The notes: a model not told the origin generated them from the sequence alone. A stretch of 64,000 nt of DNA from Candidatus Cloacimonadota bacterium (GCA_012728875.1 JAAYEF010000010.1:62001-126000); one strand, 5' to 3'. Shown: positions 37,919 through 46,264, counted from the stretch's first letter. Made by a program: numbers and translations.

Positions 37919-38542
37919 TCATTTCTTCAAATCTTTTCTGGACAGTGCAAAAATGGCGCGCTCACCATAATGAAGCTCCTTGCGCAGCAGCTCTCTGGCT
38001 TTGAGGCCTTCAAGATCGGCAATGTTTTTGGCTTTGTACATGATCAACTGGCCGTCCGGTTTCAAAAGCCGGCGCAGAGGTGCGTGGTAGCGTTCCTCCA
38101 GCTTCACCGCCCGGCAGAGGATGAAGTCGAAACTCTCACCCTTAAAGTCTTCCAAACGGGAACACACTGTTTTGCAATCACTTAGCCCTAGCTCGGTGAT
38201 GATTTTATCCAAGGCCAGGATCTTTTTGCGGGTGGAGTCCAGCAAGCTCATGCGGCATTCTGGAACCGCCAATTTGATGGGAATGCCGGGCAAATCGCCA
38301 CCGGTGCCAAAATCCAGCACATTTTTACCTGTAAAATCCACGCAATTCAAAGGCAGCAGGCTGTCAAGGAAATGCTTGGTCCATAGTTCGGATGGAGCTG
38401 TGGTGCGGGAAAAGAGGTTGAGCCCGGCGTTCGCTTCCAGCAGCAGGCTGTGAAAAAGCTCAAAACTTTTCAGCAGTGCCTGGGGCTCCGACGGCTCAAG
38501 TTCCTGCAAGAATCCGAGGAAAATGTCTTTTTCCATGCTCAT
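37919..38542 (-). CDS. rsmG: 16S rRNA (guanine-N7)-methyltransferase RsmG
   Basis: A 207-residue SAM-dependent enzyme that methylates G527 of 16S rRNA. The family block LDFGTGGDLPGIPIKLAVPE is present at about residues 75-94, followed by LLDSTRKKILALDKIITELGL. RAVKLEERYH replaces the more usual RAVA. The ATG at 38542 overlaps the upstream stop in ATGA. A second ATG two codons later is an alternative start. Confidence 0.95.
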   Translation of the reverse strand: MSMEKDIFLGFLQELEPSEPQALLKSFELFHSLLLEANAGLNLFSRTTAPSELWTKHFLDSLLPLNCVDFTGKNVLDFGTGGDLPGIPIKLAVPECRMSLLDSTRKKILALDKIITELGLSDCKTVCSRLEDFKGESFDFILCRAVKLEERYHAPLRRLLKPDGQLIMYKAKNIADLEGLKARELLRKELHYGERAIFALSRKDLKK

Positions 38543-41031
38543 TCGGCTTGATCCTCGGGCAGGCTGCGCAGCAGCGATTGCACCAGGAAAGAGCGGTCTT
38601 TGCGCATTCTTTCCAAGCTTTCGCGTGCGCTGGGATGAGTGATCTGCTTCAGGGAACGCGCCGCCAGATAGCGGAACCGCTCGCTGGGATGGAAGATGTA
38701 TGCGCTCAAAAGCTCCACACTGCGGGCGGTATTTACCCCCGCCAACACCGAAATACAGGTGCCCTCATATTTCTTTTGTTCCAAAAGGCGCTGAACCGGC
38801 TCCACCAAAAGGCTGTCGCCCACCCCGGCAATCAGGGAAAGAGCGTTCTTAGCCGCCAGACTGTCCGGCAGGTCGATAGCCTTGTAAAGCTCGCTGCGAA
38901 AGGCTTTTGAGCTTTGCGCCAAGGCTTCCAAGGCTCGATATTGCAAGCCAGAACTGGTGTTCAGCCTGTTTTCCAGGATGTAGGGAATGGCTTCGCTTTC
39001 GCGTGAAAGCAGGATTTCACGGGCTTTGCGAACCCTCTGCACGGCAGAGCCCACCTCCCATTCCGCCGCAGCGGCAAAGATCTCTTCAATGCTGTCATTT
39101 TCATCCGGCAGAGGCACCGCTTCCGCCAGTTCTTCCACCGCAGTTTTTTCCACCGGGTTCAGTTCGATGTCTCTGCCAATGCCATAAGTTCCCTGCTGCC
39201 AGGTTTCGTTGTTTGCCTTCAGGCTGTCGGGATAGCTGTCTTCTCCGCCTGCATCCAGGAAAAGCCCGATCCCACCGGCACTGCGCACAAAATTTGCACT
39301 GCCATAAGCCTGCGGGTTTTGGCGCTCATAGCGGTCGTTTCCACTGCGGTCCACAAAGATGCCCACGGAATTTGTGAGCCCCAAGCCGTTGCCGCCTTCG
39401 ATGGAATAGGCATCGTTTCCGCCGCCATCGAACATAATTCCCAAAGCCCAGTCGTGACCGGCACCCTGTCCGGGTCCATGACGGCTGTAATAGGCATCGT
39501 CGCCTTCGTGATCCACCAAAAACCCGCAGGCAAGGTGGATTCCGGAGCCCTGGGGATAGTAAACCGCGTTGTAAACATCGTTGCCACTGCGATCTATGAG
39601 CGCGCCGGTGGCATACCAATAGCCGGAACCCTGGGCATAAACCCCACCCAGATAGCGATCGTTTCCGGCGCCGTCGTAAAGCAAACCCAAACCGCCGGCA
39701 AGATGCGGACGCATGCCCAGTCCCATGCCCTGTCCCAGTGTGATAAAGTCCAGCGGCATCAGCGGTTCATGATAATATTTGCCGCCCAGGCTGTAGGTGT
39801 CCGTCCCTTCCAGATCGATCAAAGCTCCAGCCCCCAGAGTGCTGCCCAAACCCTGTGCTGCCACGCTGGCTTGATAGCTGTCGTTTCCGCTGTGGTCGAT
39901 CAGCGCGGAAACTCCAAACATCGCCGCCCCTTGTGAAAAGAGTCCGCTGTGGTAGATATCATCGCCGCGCTTGTCCTGATGCAGGTTGATGCCCATGAAC
40001 GAGGAAAAGGAAAAATCTCCCGTGCGGTAAAGATCGTCGCCATCAAGGTCATAGGAAAAGCCGACGCCAAAGGTGCTGTGAAATGCGCTGGCAGGACGCT
40101 TCAGTTCATAATGATCGTTTCCTGCCAGATCGATCAAAAGGCTGAAATCCTGGGAAAAAACCAAGCCATCCCGATAGGAATCATCTCCGGCGGGATCCAG
40201 CAAAAAGCAGATGGGCTCATCCTCATGACCTGGAAGCGGATAGAAATCCCGTCCGGGTGTTCCAATCACCATCAAACCGTGGCGGCTCTTCCGAATCAAG
40301 GGTTTTTTATTGGAAAAATTCAAGCCGGAAGCGTGTTCCATCACCGCATCGGAGAGCGCCAAGCCGCGGATGCCGGTTCTCAGCAGTTTGCGGCGATCCA
40401 GCTTTTCCCCAAGCTCGCGCACAGCCTCCTGATCCAGTTCCTCAAACTGCGGCAAACCCTGCTGCCGGCAATGGTTTTCATAGAATTCCGCGTCTTCGCT
40501 TTCCACGAAATGCCACAGACAAAAGCTGGTCAGATCCTTTCTTTCCTGCGGCGAAAACTCTGCAAAAGCCGAATCCAAGTCCTCCACCAAAGGATCGAGA
40601 TAGAGTTCCAGCCAGCCAAAAAGATCCGCGGGTTTGCGCACCTGGAGGCGTAATTGCTCCAGATACATGGTTTTGGCGGGAGGGTAAATGTGTTTGTAAT
40701 GCTCCCCGTCCAGGTTGAAAGCGATTCCACCCAGCTTGCACAGCAGATCGGATACGGATTCCGGCTCCTCAAGCTGGCAGGCATCACCCAGTTCGCGCAG
40801 ATCCTCGAAAGCCCGCCAGGGGTTTTGCAACTGACGCAACTGCCAGTCCAGTTTATATTTACAGCTTAAATCCCAATCCTTTTCAAAACAGAGGGATGAA
40901 GCATCCAAGCCGGCTGTATCGAGCATCTGATGCAGTTGCTGGATTTCTGCCGGTTCCAAAAGGGCGGCGAGCCCAACCCAAAGCAGGGAAAAGACAGCTA
41001 TAATCGCCGCAAGACGTATATTTTGACACAT
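38539..41031 (-). CDS. Exported repeat protein: 12 GND-Y repeats plus HEAT-like repeats
   Basis: An 830-residue protein with an N-terminal signal or anchor (about 6-26). I chose the ATG at 41031 because AAAGGAG lies ten bases before it. An ATG at 41055 lacks a ribosome site. Residues about 275-620 hold twelve repeats of roughly 20-40 residues built on [LI]-[DY]-x-x-G-[NDTE]-D-x-Y (AGDDSY, AGNDHY, DGDDLY, RGDDIY, SGNDSY, EGTDTY, AGNDRY, SGNDVY, EGDDAY, GGNDAY, SGNDRY, GGEDSY). Glycine-rich turns separate them, suggesting a beta-solenoid with acidic, possibly calcium-binding loops. Residues about 660-830 look like HEAT repeats (AALEALAQSS-like helices, ending HPSARESLERMRKDRS). Its stop overlaps rsmG. 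No family is recognised for the repeats. Confidence 0.8.
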   Translation of the reverse strand: MCQNIRLAAIIAVFSLLWVGLAALLEPAEIQQLHQMLDTAGLDASSLCFEKDWDLSCKYKLDWQLRQLQNPWRAFEDLRELGDACQLEEPESVSDLLCKLGGIAFNLDGEHYKHIYPPAKTMYLEQLRLQVRKPADLFGWLELYLDPLVEDLDSAFAEFSPQERKDLTSFCLWHFVESEDAEFYENHCRQQGLPQFEELDQEAVRELGEKLDRRKLLRTGIRGLALSDAVMEHASGLNFSNKKPLIRKSRHGLMVIGTPGRDFYPLPGHEDEPICFLLDPAGDDSYRDGLVFSQDFSLLIDLAGNDHYELKRPASAFHSTFGVGFSYDLDGDDLYRTGDFSFSSFMGINLHQDKRGDDIYHSGLFSQGAAMFGVSALIDHSGNDSYQASVAAQGLGSTLGAGALIDLEGTDTYSLGGKYYHEPLMPLDFITLGQGMGLGMRPHLAGGLGLLYDGAGNDRYLGGVYAQGSGYWYATGALIDRSGNDVYNAVYYPQGSGIHLACGFLVDHEGDDAYYSRHGPGQGAGHDWALGIMFDGGGNDAYSIEGGNGLGLTNSVGIFVDRSGNDRYERQNPQAYGSANFVRSAGGIGLFLDAGGEDSYPDSLKANNETWQQGTYGIGRDIELNPVEKTAVEELAEAVPLPDENDSIEEIFAAAAEWEVGSAVQRVRKAREILLSRESEAIPYILENRLNTSSGLQYRALEALAQSSKAFRSELYKAIDLPDSLAAKNALSLIAGVGDSLLVEPVQRLLEQKKYEGTCISVLAGVNTARSVELLSAYIFHPSERFRYLAARSLKQITHPSARESLERMRKDRSFLVQSLLRSLPEDQAE

Positions 41032-41093
41032 TTTCGGGGACTCCTTTTTGTTCATTCCAAACTTTGGGAATCCCCGGATTGTGTCAACGATAA

Positions 41094-41699
41094 TCAGCTT
41101 TTCAGTTTGCGAACAATGTCTGCCACGTAGGCGCCCTGGAAACGCGCTCCTTCAAGCTCGTTTTCGGTGGGGCTGCCCTTGGCGGAGGCGATAGTGCTGG
41201 CTCCGTATGGCGAACAGCCTGAAATCTCGTCCATGCGGGATTGTCCCTTAAAATCGTAGGGCAGGCCTGCCACAATCATGCCATGATGCAGCAAAACGGG
41301 GTAGAAGGTGAGGATGGTGGTTTCCTGACCTCCGTGTTGGGTGCCGGTGCTGGTGAAAACCGAGCCCACCTTTCCGGTGAGCGAATTTTTTGCCCAAAGG
41401 CTGCCGGTGCCGTCCAGAAAAGCCTTCATTTGGGAAGCCATGCTGCCAAAGCGGGTTGGCGTTCCAAAGATGATGCCGTCCGCTTCAGCCAAGTCTTGGA
41501 TGGTGGCTTCGGGAATGTGGGCAAAGGGCGCTCTGGTTTTGATCATGCCGGTTTTTTCCAATACTTCTGCGGGGAGGGTCTCCGGCACCTGTTTGATCTC
41601 AACTTCAACGCCCTCAACGGTTTTGGCTCCCTCGGCGACTGCCTTGGCAAGCTCATATATGTGTCCATAAGCGGAATAGAATAGGACCAGTATTTTCAT
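41094..41699 (-). CDS. wrbA: WrbA-type NAD(P)H:quinone oxidoreductase
   Basis: A 201-residue flavodoxin-like enzyme that reduces quinones by two electrons. Motifs are MKILVLFYSAYGHIYELAKAVAEGA for the FMN phosphate loop, DGIIFGTPTRFGSMASQMKAFLDGTG, and FTSTGTQHGGQETTILTFYPVLLHHGM. Length and ending (GASTIA...ARFQGAYVADI) match the family. It is alone, upstream of the HEAT-repeat gene by 62 bases. Confidence 0.95.
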   Translation of the reverse strand: MKILVLFYSAYGHIYELAKAVAEGAKTVEGVEVEIKQVPETLPAEVLEKTGMIKTRAPFAHIPEATIQDLAEADGIIFGTPTRFGSMASQMKAFLDGTGSLWAKNSLTGKVGSVFTSTGTQHGGQETTILTFYPVLLHHGMIVAGLPYDFKGQSRMDEISGCSPYGASTIASAKGSPTENELEGARFQGAYVADIVRKLKS

Positions 41700-42104
41700 T
41701 TTATAACTCCATTTTCAGTTTTGTTAATAAAGTAAACGGAAAAGGGAGGGCTGTCAAATGCGGAGGGGTTTAGCTCGATAACGAGAAAAATAAAAATCGT
41801 AGTTCAGGGTAGCTGTTTTGAAAATCCTTGTATTCATAAATGCTATTCCAAACAAACACAAAAGGATGAACACATTCCTGCACCTCAACTTAACTTGTCA
41901 AGCACATTTTCGAAATTGGATTTGGATTCATTCTACAACAAAAAAGGCATTTGAAACTCAAACAGACCGAGAAACTGCACTTCGCACAATCCGGGCAATA
42001 TAGCCATCCAAATCTGCACCTTTTTTGAAAAATCTTGACAGGCTTTGCGTCATTTTTTTGCAGTATCTTATCCTTAGCTTAGTATTGTTTGCAAGGTTTG
42101 GTTT
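41700..42104. other. Divergent intergenic region between wrbA and the ECF sigma gene
   Basis: 405 bases with no convincing ORF. TTGACA occurs at 42035-42040 but the nearest -10-like TATCTT (42064-42069) is 23 bases away, too far for a standard promoter, so an ECF-type promoter of other consensus is possible. I recognise no RNA element. Confidence 0.4.
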
Positions 42105-42602
42105 ATGAGAAAAGAGCAGTTTGAAGACTTCATGAACGCCCATTTCAAGCGGATCTATCATTATTTATTGACGCTTTTGGGCAACGACCACGACGCCAAC
42201 GACGTGGTCCAGATGGTCTTTATCTCATTTTATGAGCATATCGACCGCGTGGAGGAGCCCACTGCCTTGGCATACGTTTACCGCATTGCATACAATAAGA
42301 GCATGACCTTCCTGAAGCAAAAAAACCGTTTCGTCCAGGTTGAACCAAGCACTTTCGACCGCTATGCCGATAAAAATGTTCCCCAGTCCGAGCCCGACCA
42401 CAGCATCCTGCATGCTGCCATCCGGGAACTTCCTCCGCGCCTTGCCAGCGTGATCCAGCTCCAATATTTTGAAAAGCTGAGTTACAAGGAAATGTCGGAG
42501 CAGTTGGGCATCAGCGTCAAGGCGGTTGAATCGTTGCTTGTGCGTGCAAAAAAGCAACTGCGGAAAAAAATGTTGAAGGATAGACGAGAAGGGAGAGTAT
42601 AG
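42105..42602 (+). CDS. ECF-family RNA polymerase sigma factor
   Basis: A 165-residue sigma-70 family factor with only regions 2 and 4. Region 2 is FKRIYHYLLTLLGNDHDANDVVQMVFISFYEHI and region 4 is RELPPRLASVIQLQYFEKLSYKEMSEQLGISVKAVESLLVRAKKQLRKKM. It leads an apparent operon with a putative zinc-finger anti-sigma and two Spy/CpxP-like proteins, which points to an envelope-stress role. The group may be autoregulated. Confidence 0.94.
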   Translation: MRKEQFEDFMNAHFKRIYHYLLTLLGNDHDANDVVQMVFISFYEHIDRVEEPTALAYVYRIAYNKSMTFLKQKNRFVQVEPSTFDRYADKNVPQSEPDHSILHAAIRELPPRLASVIQLQYFEKLSYKEMSEQLGISVKAVESLLVRAKKQLRKKMLKDRREGRV

Positions 42603-42605
42603 ATT

Positions 42606-42662
42606 ATGAAAAACAAAAAGCGGCTTGCCATCGAGGCAGCCAAAAAAGAGAGGAAACCATGA
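42606..42662 (+). CDS. Possible 18-residue ORF between sigma and anti-sigma genes
   Basis: ATG at 42606, three bases after the sigma-factor stop codon, encodes MKNKKRLAIEAAKKERKP. Its TGA overlaps the anti-sigma ATG (ATGA at 42659-42662). GGGAG lies about ten bases upstream. The peptide is strongly basic. It could act as a translational relay that couples sigma and anti-sigma synthesis. It may also be fortuitous. Confidence 0.4.
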   Translation: MKNKKRLAIEAAKKERKP

Positions 42663-43102
42663 GATGCAGCAAAGCTAAACGCTTGATCGAACTTCAGCTT
42701 GACCACGAGCTGGGGAAGGATCGCGCGCTGGATCTGCATCTGCAAACTTGTGCGGCTTGCCAAGCCTATCGTGAGGACGGCATCCGCCTGCGGCAGATCC
42801 TGAGCGCTGAACCCCAGCCCCAAACCCCGGACTGGATCCAGCACCGCATTTTGGATCAAATCTCCGCCCACGAGAGCCGGCGCGTTCATTTTAAACGTGC
42901 CCGCGGTTTCCAAGCCATTCCCGTGCTCGCGGCAGTGGCTTTCAGCCTGATCCTTGGCATTGCCATTGGCAAAACCGCCTATCCCAAAGTCAATCCCCTT
43001 CCCGAAAACGCCGCCGAGATCTACTCGCAGCAAAACTCTGACGCCAACAGCCGCGATGTCGCCGCCTTTGGCGAAAGCACCGTCACAGCGGATTTGTTCT
43101 AA
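42659..43102 (+). CDS. Putative zinc-finger anti-sigma factor
   Basis: A 147-residue single-pass membrane protein. The N-terminal H-x3-C-x2-C (LHLQTCAACQAY, about residues 27-38) is the anti-sigma zinc finger. A transmembrane helix lies at about 88-104 (VLAAVAFSLILGIAIG) and a short outer tail follows. Position directly after an ECF sigma supports the role: it should hold the sigma at the membrane until an envelope signal arrives. Confidence 0.85.
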   Translation: MRCSKAKRLIELQLDHELGKDRALDLHLQTCAACQAYREDGIRLRQILSAEPQPQTPDWIQHRILDQISAHESRRVHFKRARGFQAIPVLAAVAFSLILGIAIGKTAYPKVNPLPENAAEIYSQQNSDANSRDVAAFGESTVTADLF

Positions 43103-43114
43103 CAGGAGGCCTCC

Positions 43115-43564
43115 ATGAGCAAACGATTGATGACCATTTTGCTGCTTTTCTCGCTGTTTTTGAACCTCGGAATCATTGGCGGGTTCATCGTGATGAGAAC
43201 CTATCGCCAGAACCACATTTCCCATCATTACCGTCCCGGCCCGCCCAACGAGCGCGGTCAGGAAAGGCCTGAGCTTCCGGAATTTAGCGACCCTGAAGTC
43301 ATCAAGCTGCAGAATGATTTTTATGCCATCAAAAAGGAATTGATGCAGGAAATGGCCAAAGATCCCGTAAACGAAACCAAAATCCTTTCAATAATCGAAC
43401 GGTCCATCCAGGCGCAGAGTGGTTTGGAACACGCCATGGGCCAGAAGTTGCTTGAATACCGCAAAACACTGACCGCCGAAGAGGCTCAAGAACATTTTTC
43501 AGCGCGCTTGGACCGCATGAAAAAGTTCGAAGAAAGACGAAACAACAGGAGAAACAAACAATGA
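43115..43564 (+). CDS. Membrane-anchored Spy/CpxP-like protein (heavy-metal-sensor type)
   Basis: A 149-residue protein with an N-terminal membrane helix (about 5-26) and a proline-rich linker. A helical periplasmic domain (EVIKLQNDFYAIKKELMQEMAK...ILSIIERSIQAQSGLEHAMGQKLLEYRKTLTAEEAQEHF) is arranged like CnrX/Spy-type metal or stress sensors. AGGAGG precedes the start. It overlaps the next gene by four bases. Confidence 0.78.
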   Translation: MSKRLMTILLLFSLFLNLGIIGGFIVMRTYRQNHISHHYRPGPPNERGQERPELPEFSDPEVIKLQNDFYAIKKELMQEMAKDPVNETKILSIIERSIQAQSGLEHAMGQKLLEYRKTLTAEEAQEHFSARLDRMKKFEERRNNRRNKQ

Positions 43565-44124
43565 AAAAATATGTGATCATAACCCTCGGAATACTGCTTG
43601 TGGCTGGCATGCTTGCCGCCCAGGGAAAAGAATATCCCCAACTGCATCGTAAACACGGCTCACGCGCCCTCAACCGCGCCATGCCCGAACCAGCCGAATG
43701 CTGCACCGATATGCAGAAGGAACTGAACCTCACCGAAGCTCAAAACACCAAAATCACCCAATTGCAAACCACCCAGAAAAAGGCGATGAACAGCGTGAAC
43801 GCCGAGATCGAAAACCTGCGTATCGATCTGAATCAAGCCCTGGGGAAAAAAGATTTTAAAGCCGCGCAAAAGATCAACGACGATCTCTATGAAAAAATGC
43901 GCATCAAATCCAACACCCAGTTGGAACACAGAGAACAGATTTTGAATGAATTGACCCCCGAACAGCAGGCAAAGTTCAGTCCCAAATATGAAGAAGCACG
44001 CTATGGACGTCCCAATGGACGCAACAACCCCACCCCCAGTCGCAAAAGTAAAATGACCCCCATGCAAAACTTCCGCCACACCCGCAGGGTGATGCAGCGG
44101 GAACTTGGACACCACGGTAAGTAA
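43561..44124 (+). CDS. Periplasmic Spy/CpxP-family (LTxxQ) protein
   Basis: A 187-residue exported protein with signal peptide MKKYVIITLGILLVAGMLAAQ. Two LTxxQ-type motifs are present (LNLTEAQNTKI near residue 57 and LTPEQQAKF near 135), joined by long helices, as in Spy and CpxP chaperones or adaptors. The C-terminus is basic. It ends the sigma operon and is followed by a strong terminator. It is probably induced by envelope stress. Confidence 0.82.
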   Translation: MKKYVIITLGILLVAGMLAAQGKEYPQLHRKHGSRALNRAMPEPAECCTDMQKELNLTEAQNTKITQLQTTQKKAMNSVNAEIENLRIDLNQALGKKDFKAAQKINDDLYEKMRIKSNTQLEHREQILNELTPEQQAKFSPKYEEARYGRPNGRNNPTPSRKSKMTPMQNFRHTRRVMQRELGHHGK

Positions 44125-44180
44125 AACAAGAAAGTACTTCAAATCATCTCCTTAATCCCTCCGAAACAAGTGAAGAATGG

Positions 44181-44216
44181 AGCGCCGGGAACCGCAAAAC
44201 CCCGGCGCTTTTTTTG
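44181..44216 (+). terminator. Rho-independent terminator of the ECF sigma operon
   Basis: AGCGCCGGG (44181-44189), a ten-base loop, CCCCGGCGCT (44200-44209), then a run of T. It is a very GC-rich stem with seven to eight T. Confidence 0.88.
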
Positions 44217-44506
44217 ATCCTGAAATGGCTGGGTGTTTCAGTTGTCTGCCGAGTGTTTGGAACTTGGCTTTTTGTGGAAAACTCCACCACCCAGTATGCT
44301 TCTCCCTTGGCTCCAAGCAAGTTCCTTTTGCTATGCTTGTGCTAAGCCTCCCACGTTTTATTTGGGAGCTCTATGGGAAGTGTTCAGGTTGTGTTCAGGA
44401 TGGAGCCAAGGAGGAGCCAGGCTGGGTGAATGGAGAGTAAGCCCGCAAATCCCTTGACAAGTCAGCCCCGTTTTGCATTCTGCCCAAAAAAAGGAGGATC
44501 AGCGCC
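44217..44506. other. Rest of the gap between the sigma operon and the radical SAM gene
   Basis: The gap 44125-44506 is 382 bases. It holds the terminator, then the inverted-repeat element at 44288-44428, then TTGACA at 44454-44459 with a weak CATTCT 16 bases later, and finally AAGGAGG at 44491-44497. No other ORF is credible. Confidence 0.5.
44288..44428. repeat. MITE-like inverted-repeat element, copy B
   Basis: A 141-base non-coding element with 28-base ends. The left end starts CACCCAG and finishes CTTGGCTCCA. The right end starts TGGAGCCAAG and finishes CTGGGTG. The ends match in inverted orientation at about 22 of 28 positions. The interior shares CTATGGGAAGT, GGTTGTGTT-like and GGATGG blocks with copy A at 25664-25792. 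No protein is encoded. Confidence 0.6.
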
Positions 44507-45868
44507 CTGAACAAGAAAAGCAAGATTTGCCTGATCGGACTGAACAGCGCCTGGTATCAGAGCAATCCATCGCTCTATATACTGCGGGAAAGCCTGCGTG
44601 GACTGCCATATTCTGTCAGCCTGCAGGAGTTTGCGCTTTCCGAGCCGCTTTTTGACATTTTGACCCGCATCTATCGCGAACAGCCTGATCTCGCATGTTT
44701 TTCAGCTTACGTCTGGAACAGCTCGCAGGTCTTTGAACTGGCAAGGGAACTCAAAAAAGTGCTGCCGGGCTTGAAAACTGTTTTGGGTGGACCGGAAGCG
44801 GGGCGCGGGGAAGACTTTACCGAAAGCTTTGATTTCATTGTGAAGGGTCCTGGAGAGGCTGCTTTTCGCCGCTTGGCTGAAGCTGGATTTTCCCTGCCCG
44901 CAGGGGTTTACGAAAAGCCGGCGCCTCCCCTGAAAGAACTTCCTTTCCCATATCGGGACGCGGATAAAGGCAGTCTGGAAAACAAGCTGGTCTATTATGA
45001 AAGCGCGCGGGGATGCCCATACCGCTGTGCCTATTGTCTTTCCGCGCTGGATAATCGTAATGAAGCGCGCTTTGATCCGGATTCGGATGCCGATCGCAAA
45101 AAACTATACCGCGAACTGGATGCGCTTCTGGCTTTGAAGCCGCGCACCCTGAAGTTTGTGGATCGCAGTTTCAATGCACATCCACGCCTGGCGCGTTTGA
45201 TCTGGCAGCATGCCATCCAAAGCGTTGCGGACTGCGAATATCACTTTGAGATCTATCCGGAATTGATCAGCGAAGAGGACTTTCAGATTCTGGAGCAGGC
45301 GCTGCCGGAACGGATCCGCTTCGAGATTGGCATTCAAACCGTTGATGCGGCAGTTGCCCGCGCCTGTGGAAGGGCTTCAAACTGGCCAAAGGCAAAGTCC
45401 ATTTTGAACGCCCTGCATGAACGCACCGAGATCTGTGTTCATGCCGACCTTTTGGCTGGGCTTCCCGGAGAAAAATATGCCTCCGTGCTGCGCGGTGTGG
45501 ACGAATTGGCGTCCACCTTCCCGGCGGAAATCCAGCTTGGCATGCTGAAAATCCTGCCTGAGACGCCCATGCTGCAGATTGCCAGGGAACGCGGCTATAT
45601 CTGGCAAAGCAGCCCGCCCTGGCAGGTGCTTGCCACGGATGCGCTGAGTTTCGAGCAAATGGCAAAATTGCAGGAACTTGCCAAAATCATCAATCTCTAT
45701 TGGAACAAGGGTGAGTTTGTGCAAGAGTGGAAAAGTATGCTGAAAGCCGGGGAAAAGGCGTCAAAGTTGCTCCTGGAACTCTTGAAACAGCATCATAAGC
45801 TTGATTTGCAGCTACACAGCATTTCCAAAGCCCGGCGCGCGGAGCTTTTTGCCACTTTGGAACCATAG
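44507..45868 (+). CDS. B12-binding-domain radical SAM protein (DUF4080-type)
   Basis: A 453-residue radical SAM enzyme if it starts at CTG 44507. That codon lies nine bases after AAGGAGG, and the reading from it (NKKSKICLIGLNSAWYQSNP) supplies the first strand of a cobalamin-binding-like domain. The first ATG/GTG/TTG-type start, TTG at 44660, would cut the domain. The cluster motif is Cys170-x3-Cys174-x2-Cys177 (GCPYRCAYC). A TIM-barrel half follows (KFVDRSFNAHPRLARLIW, EIGIQTVD) and a C-terminal part (EWKSMLKAGEKASKLLLELL) of the DUF4080 kind. The substrate is unknown, and these proteins are common in anaerobes. Confidence 0.85.
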   Translation: MNKKSKICLIGLNSAWYQSNPSLYILRESLRGLPYSVSLQEFALSEPLFDILTRIYREQPDLACFSAYVWNSSQVFELARELKKVLPGLKTVLGGPEAGRGEDFTESFDFIVKGPGEAAFRRLAEAGFSLPAGVYEKPAPPLKELPFPYRDADKGSLENKLVYYESARGCPYRCAYCLSALDNRNEARFDPDSDADRKKLYRELDALLALKPRTLKFVDRSFNAHPRLARLIWQHAIQSVADCEYHFEIYPELISEEDFQILEQALPERIRFEIGIQTVDAAVARACGRASNWPKAKSILNALHERTEICVHADLLAGLPGEKYASVLRGVDELASTFPAEIQLGMLKILPETPMLQIARERGYIWQSSPPWQVLATDALSFEQMAKLQELAKIINLYWNKGEFVQEWKSMLKAGEKASKLLLELLKQHHKLDLQLHSISKARRAELFATLEP

Positions 45869-45998
45869 CTGTTCAAGCAAATGGATTAAGGCGATAAAAC
45901 GTATTAGGTTTGTGGAGTTTTTAGCGAGTTTTGAGGGTAAGGGGGTCAAACTTCGCCACCGAATGGATTTCCAAGATTCCTTTGAGGGTTTAAAAGGT
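45869..45998. other. Intergenic stretch upstream of a promoter
   Basis: The gap 45869-46264 is 396 bases. The first 130 bases hold nothing I recognise. The rest carries a good promoter (45999-46026) and a possible small ORF (46059-46166), listed separately. Confidence 0.4.
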
Positions 45999-46026
45999 TT
46001 GTCTCAATCAATATTCAGCATATAAT
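45999..46026 (+). promoter_or_regulatory. Probable sigma-70 promoter
   Basis: TTGTCT (45999-46004), a 16-base spacer and a perfect TATAAT (46021-46026). It is the best-looking promoter in the window and should drive the secreted-protein gene at 46265 and, if real, the small ORF at 46059. Confidence 0.6.
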
Positions 46027-46058
46027 GTATCTAATAGAGTGTAATTGATCAGGAAGAG

Positions 46059-46166
46059 ATGAATCAAAAATTCATTGAAAAACGACTCAAAAACTGGATA
46101 TCAGGCTTTTTCAATCGAAAAAAATCGCTCCTGTTTTTCAAAACTGGAGCTAACTATAGATCATAA
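46059..46166 (+). CDS. Possible 35-residue basic peptide ORF
   Basis: ATG at 46059 with AGGAAGAG directly upstream, about 27 bases after the expected transcription start. The peptide begins MNQKFIEKRLKNWISGFFNR and continues KKSLLFFKTG to ANYRS. It is basic and partly amphipathic. There is no homologue I recognise. It may be a leader ORF for the downstream secreted protein or chance. Confidence 0.25.
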   Translation: MNQKFIEKRLKNWISGFFNRKKSLLFFKTGANYRS

Positions 46167-46264
46167 AAAGTGAAAGCTCTGGGAAGCCAGGGTTTCGCAG
46201 GTTTTCGACAACGTGGGTGCAGGATTATTTCCGCCCTCAACCATTTAAAAAAAAGGAGACTGTT

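Noticed and set aside
41818-42003. 61-codon plus-strand ORF before the ECF sigma gene
   Set aside because: It has no ribosome-binding site and no recognisable composition, and lies in A/T-rich intergenic DNA.
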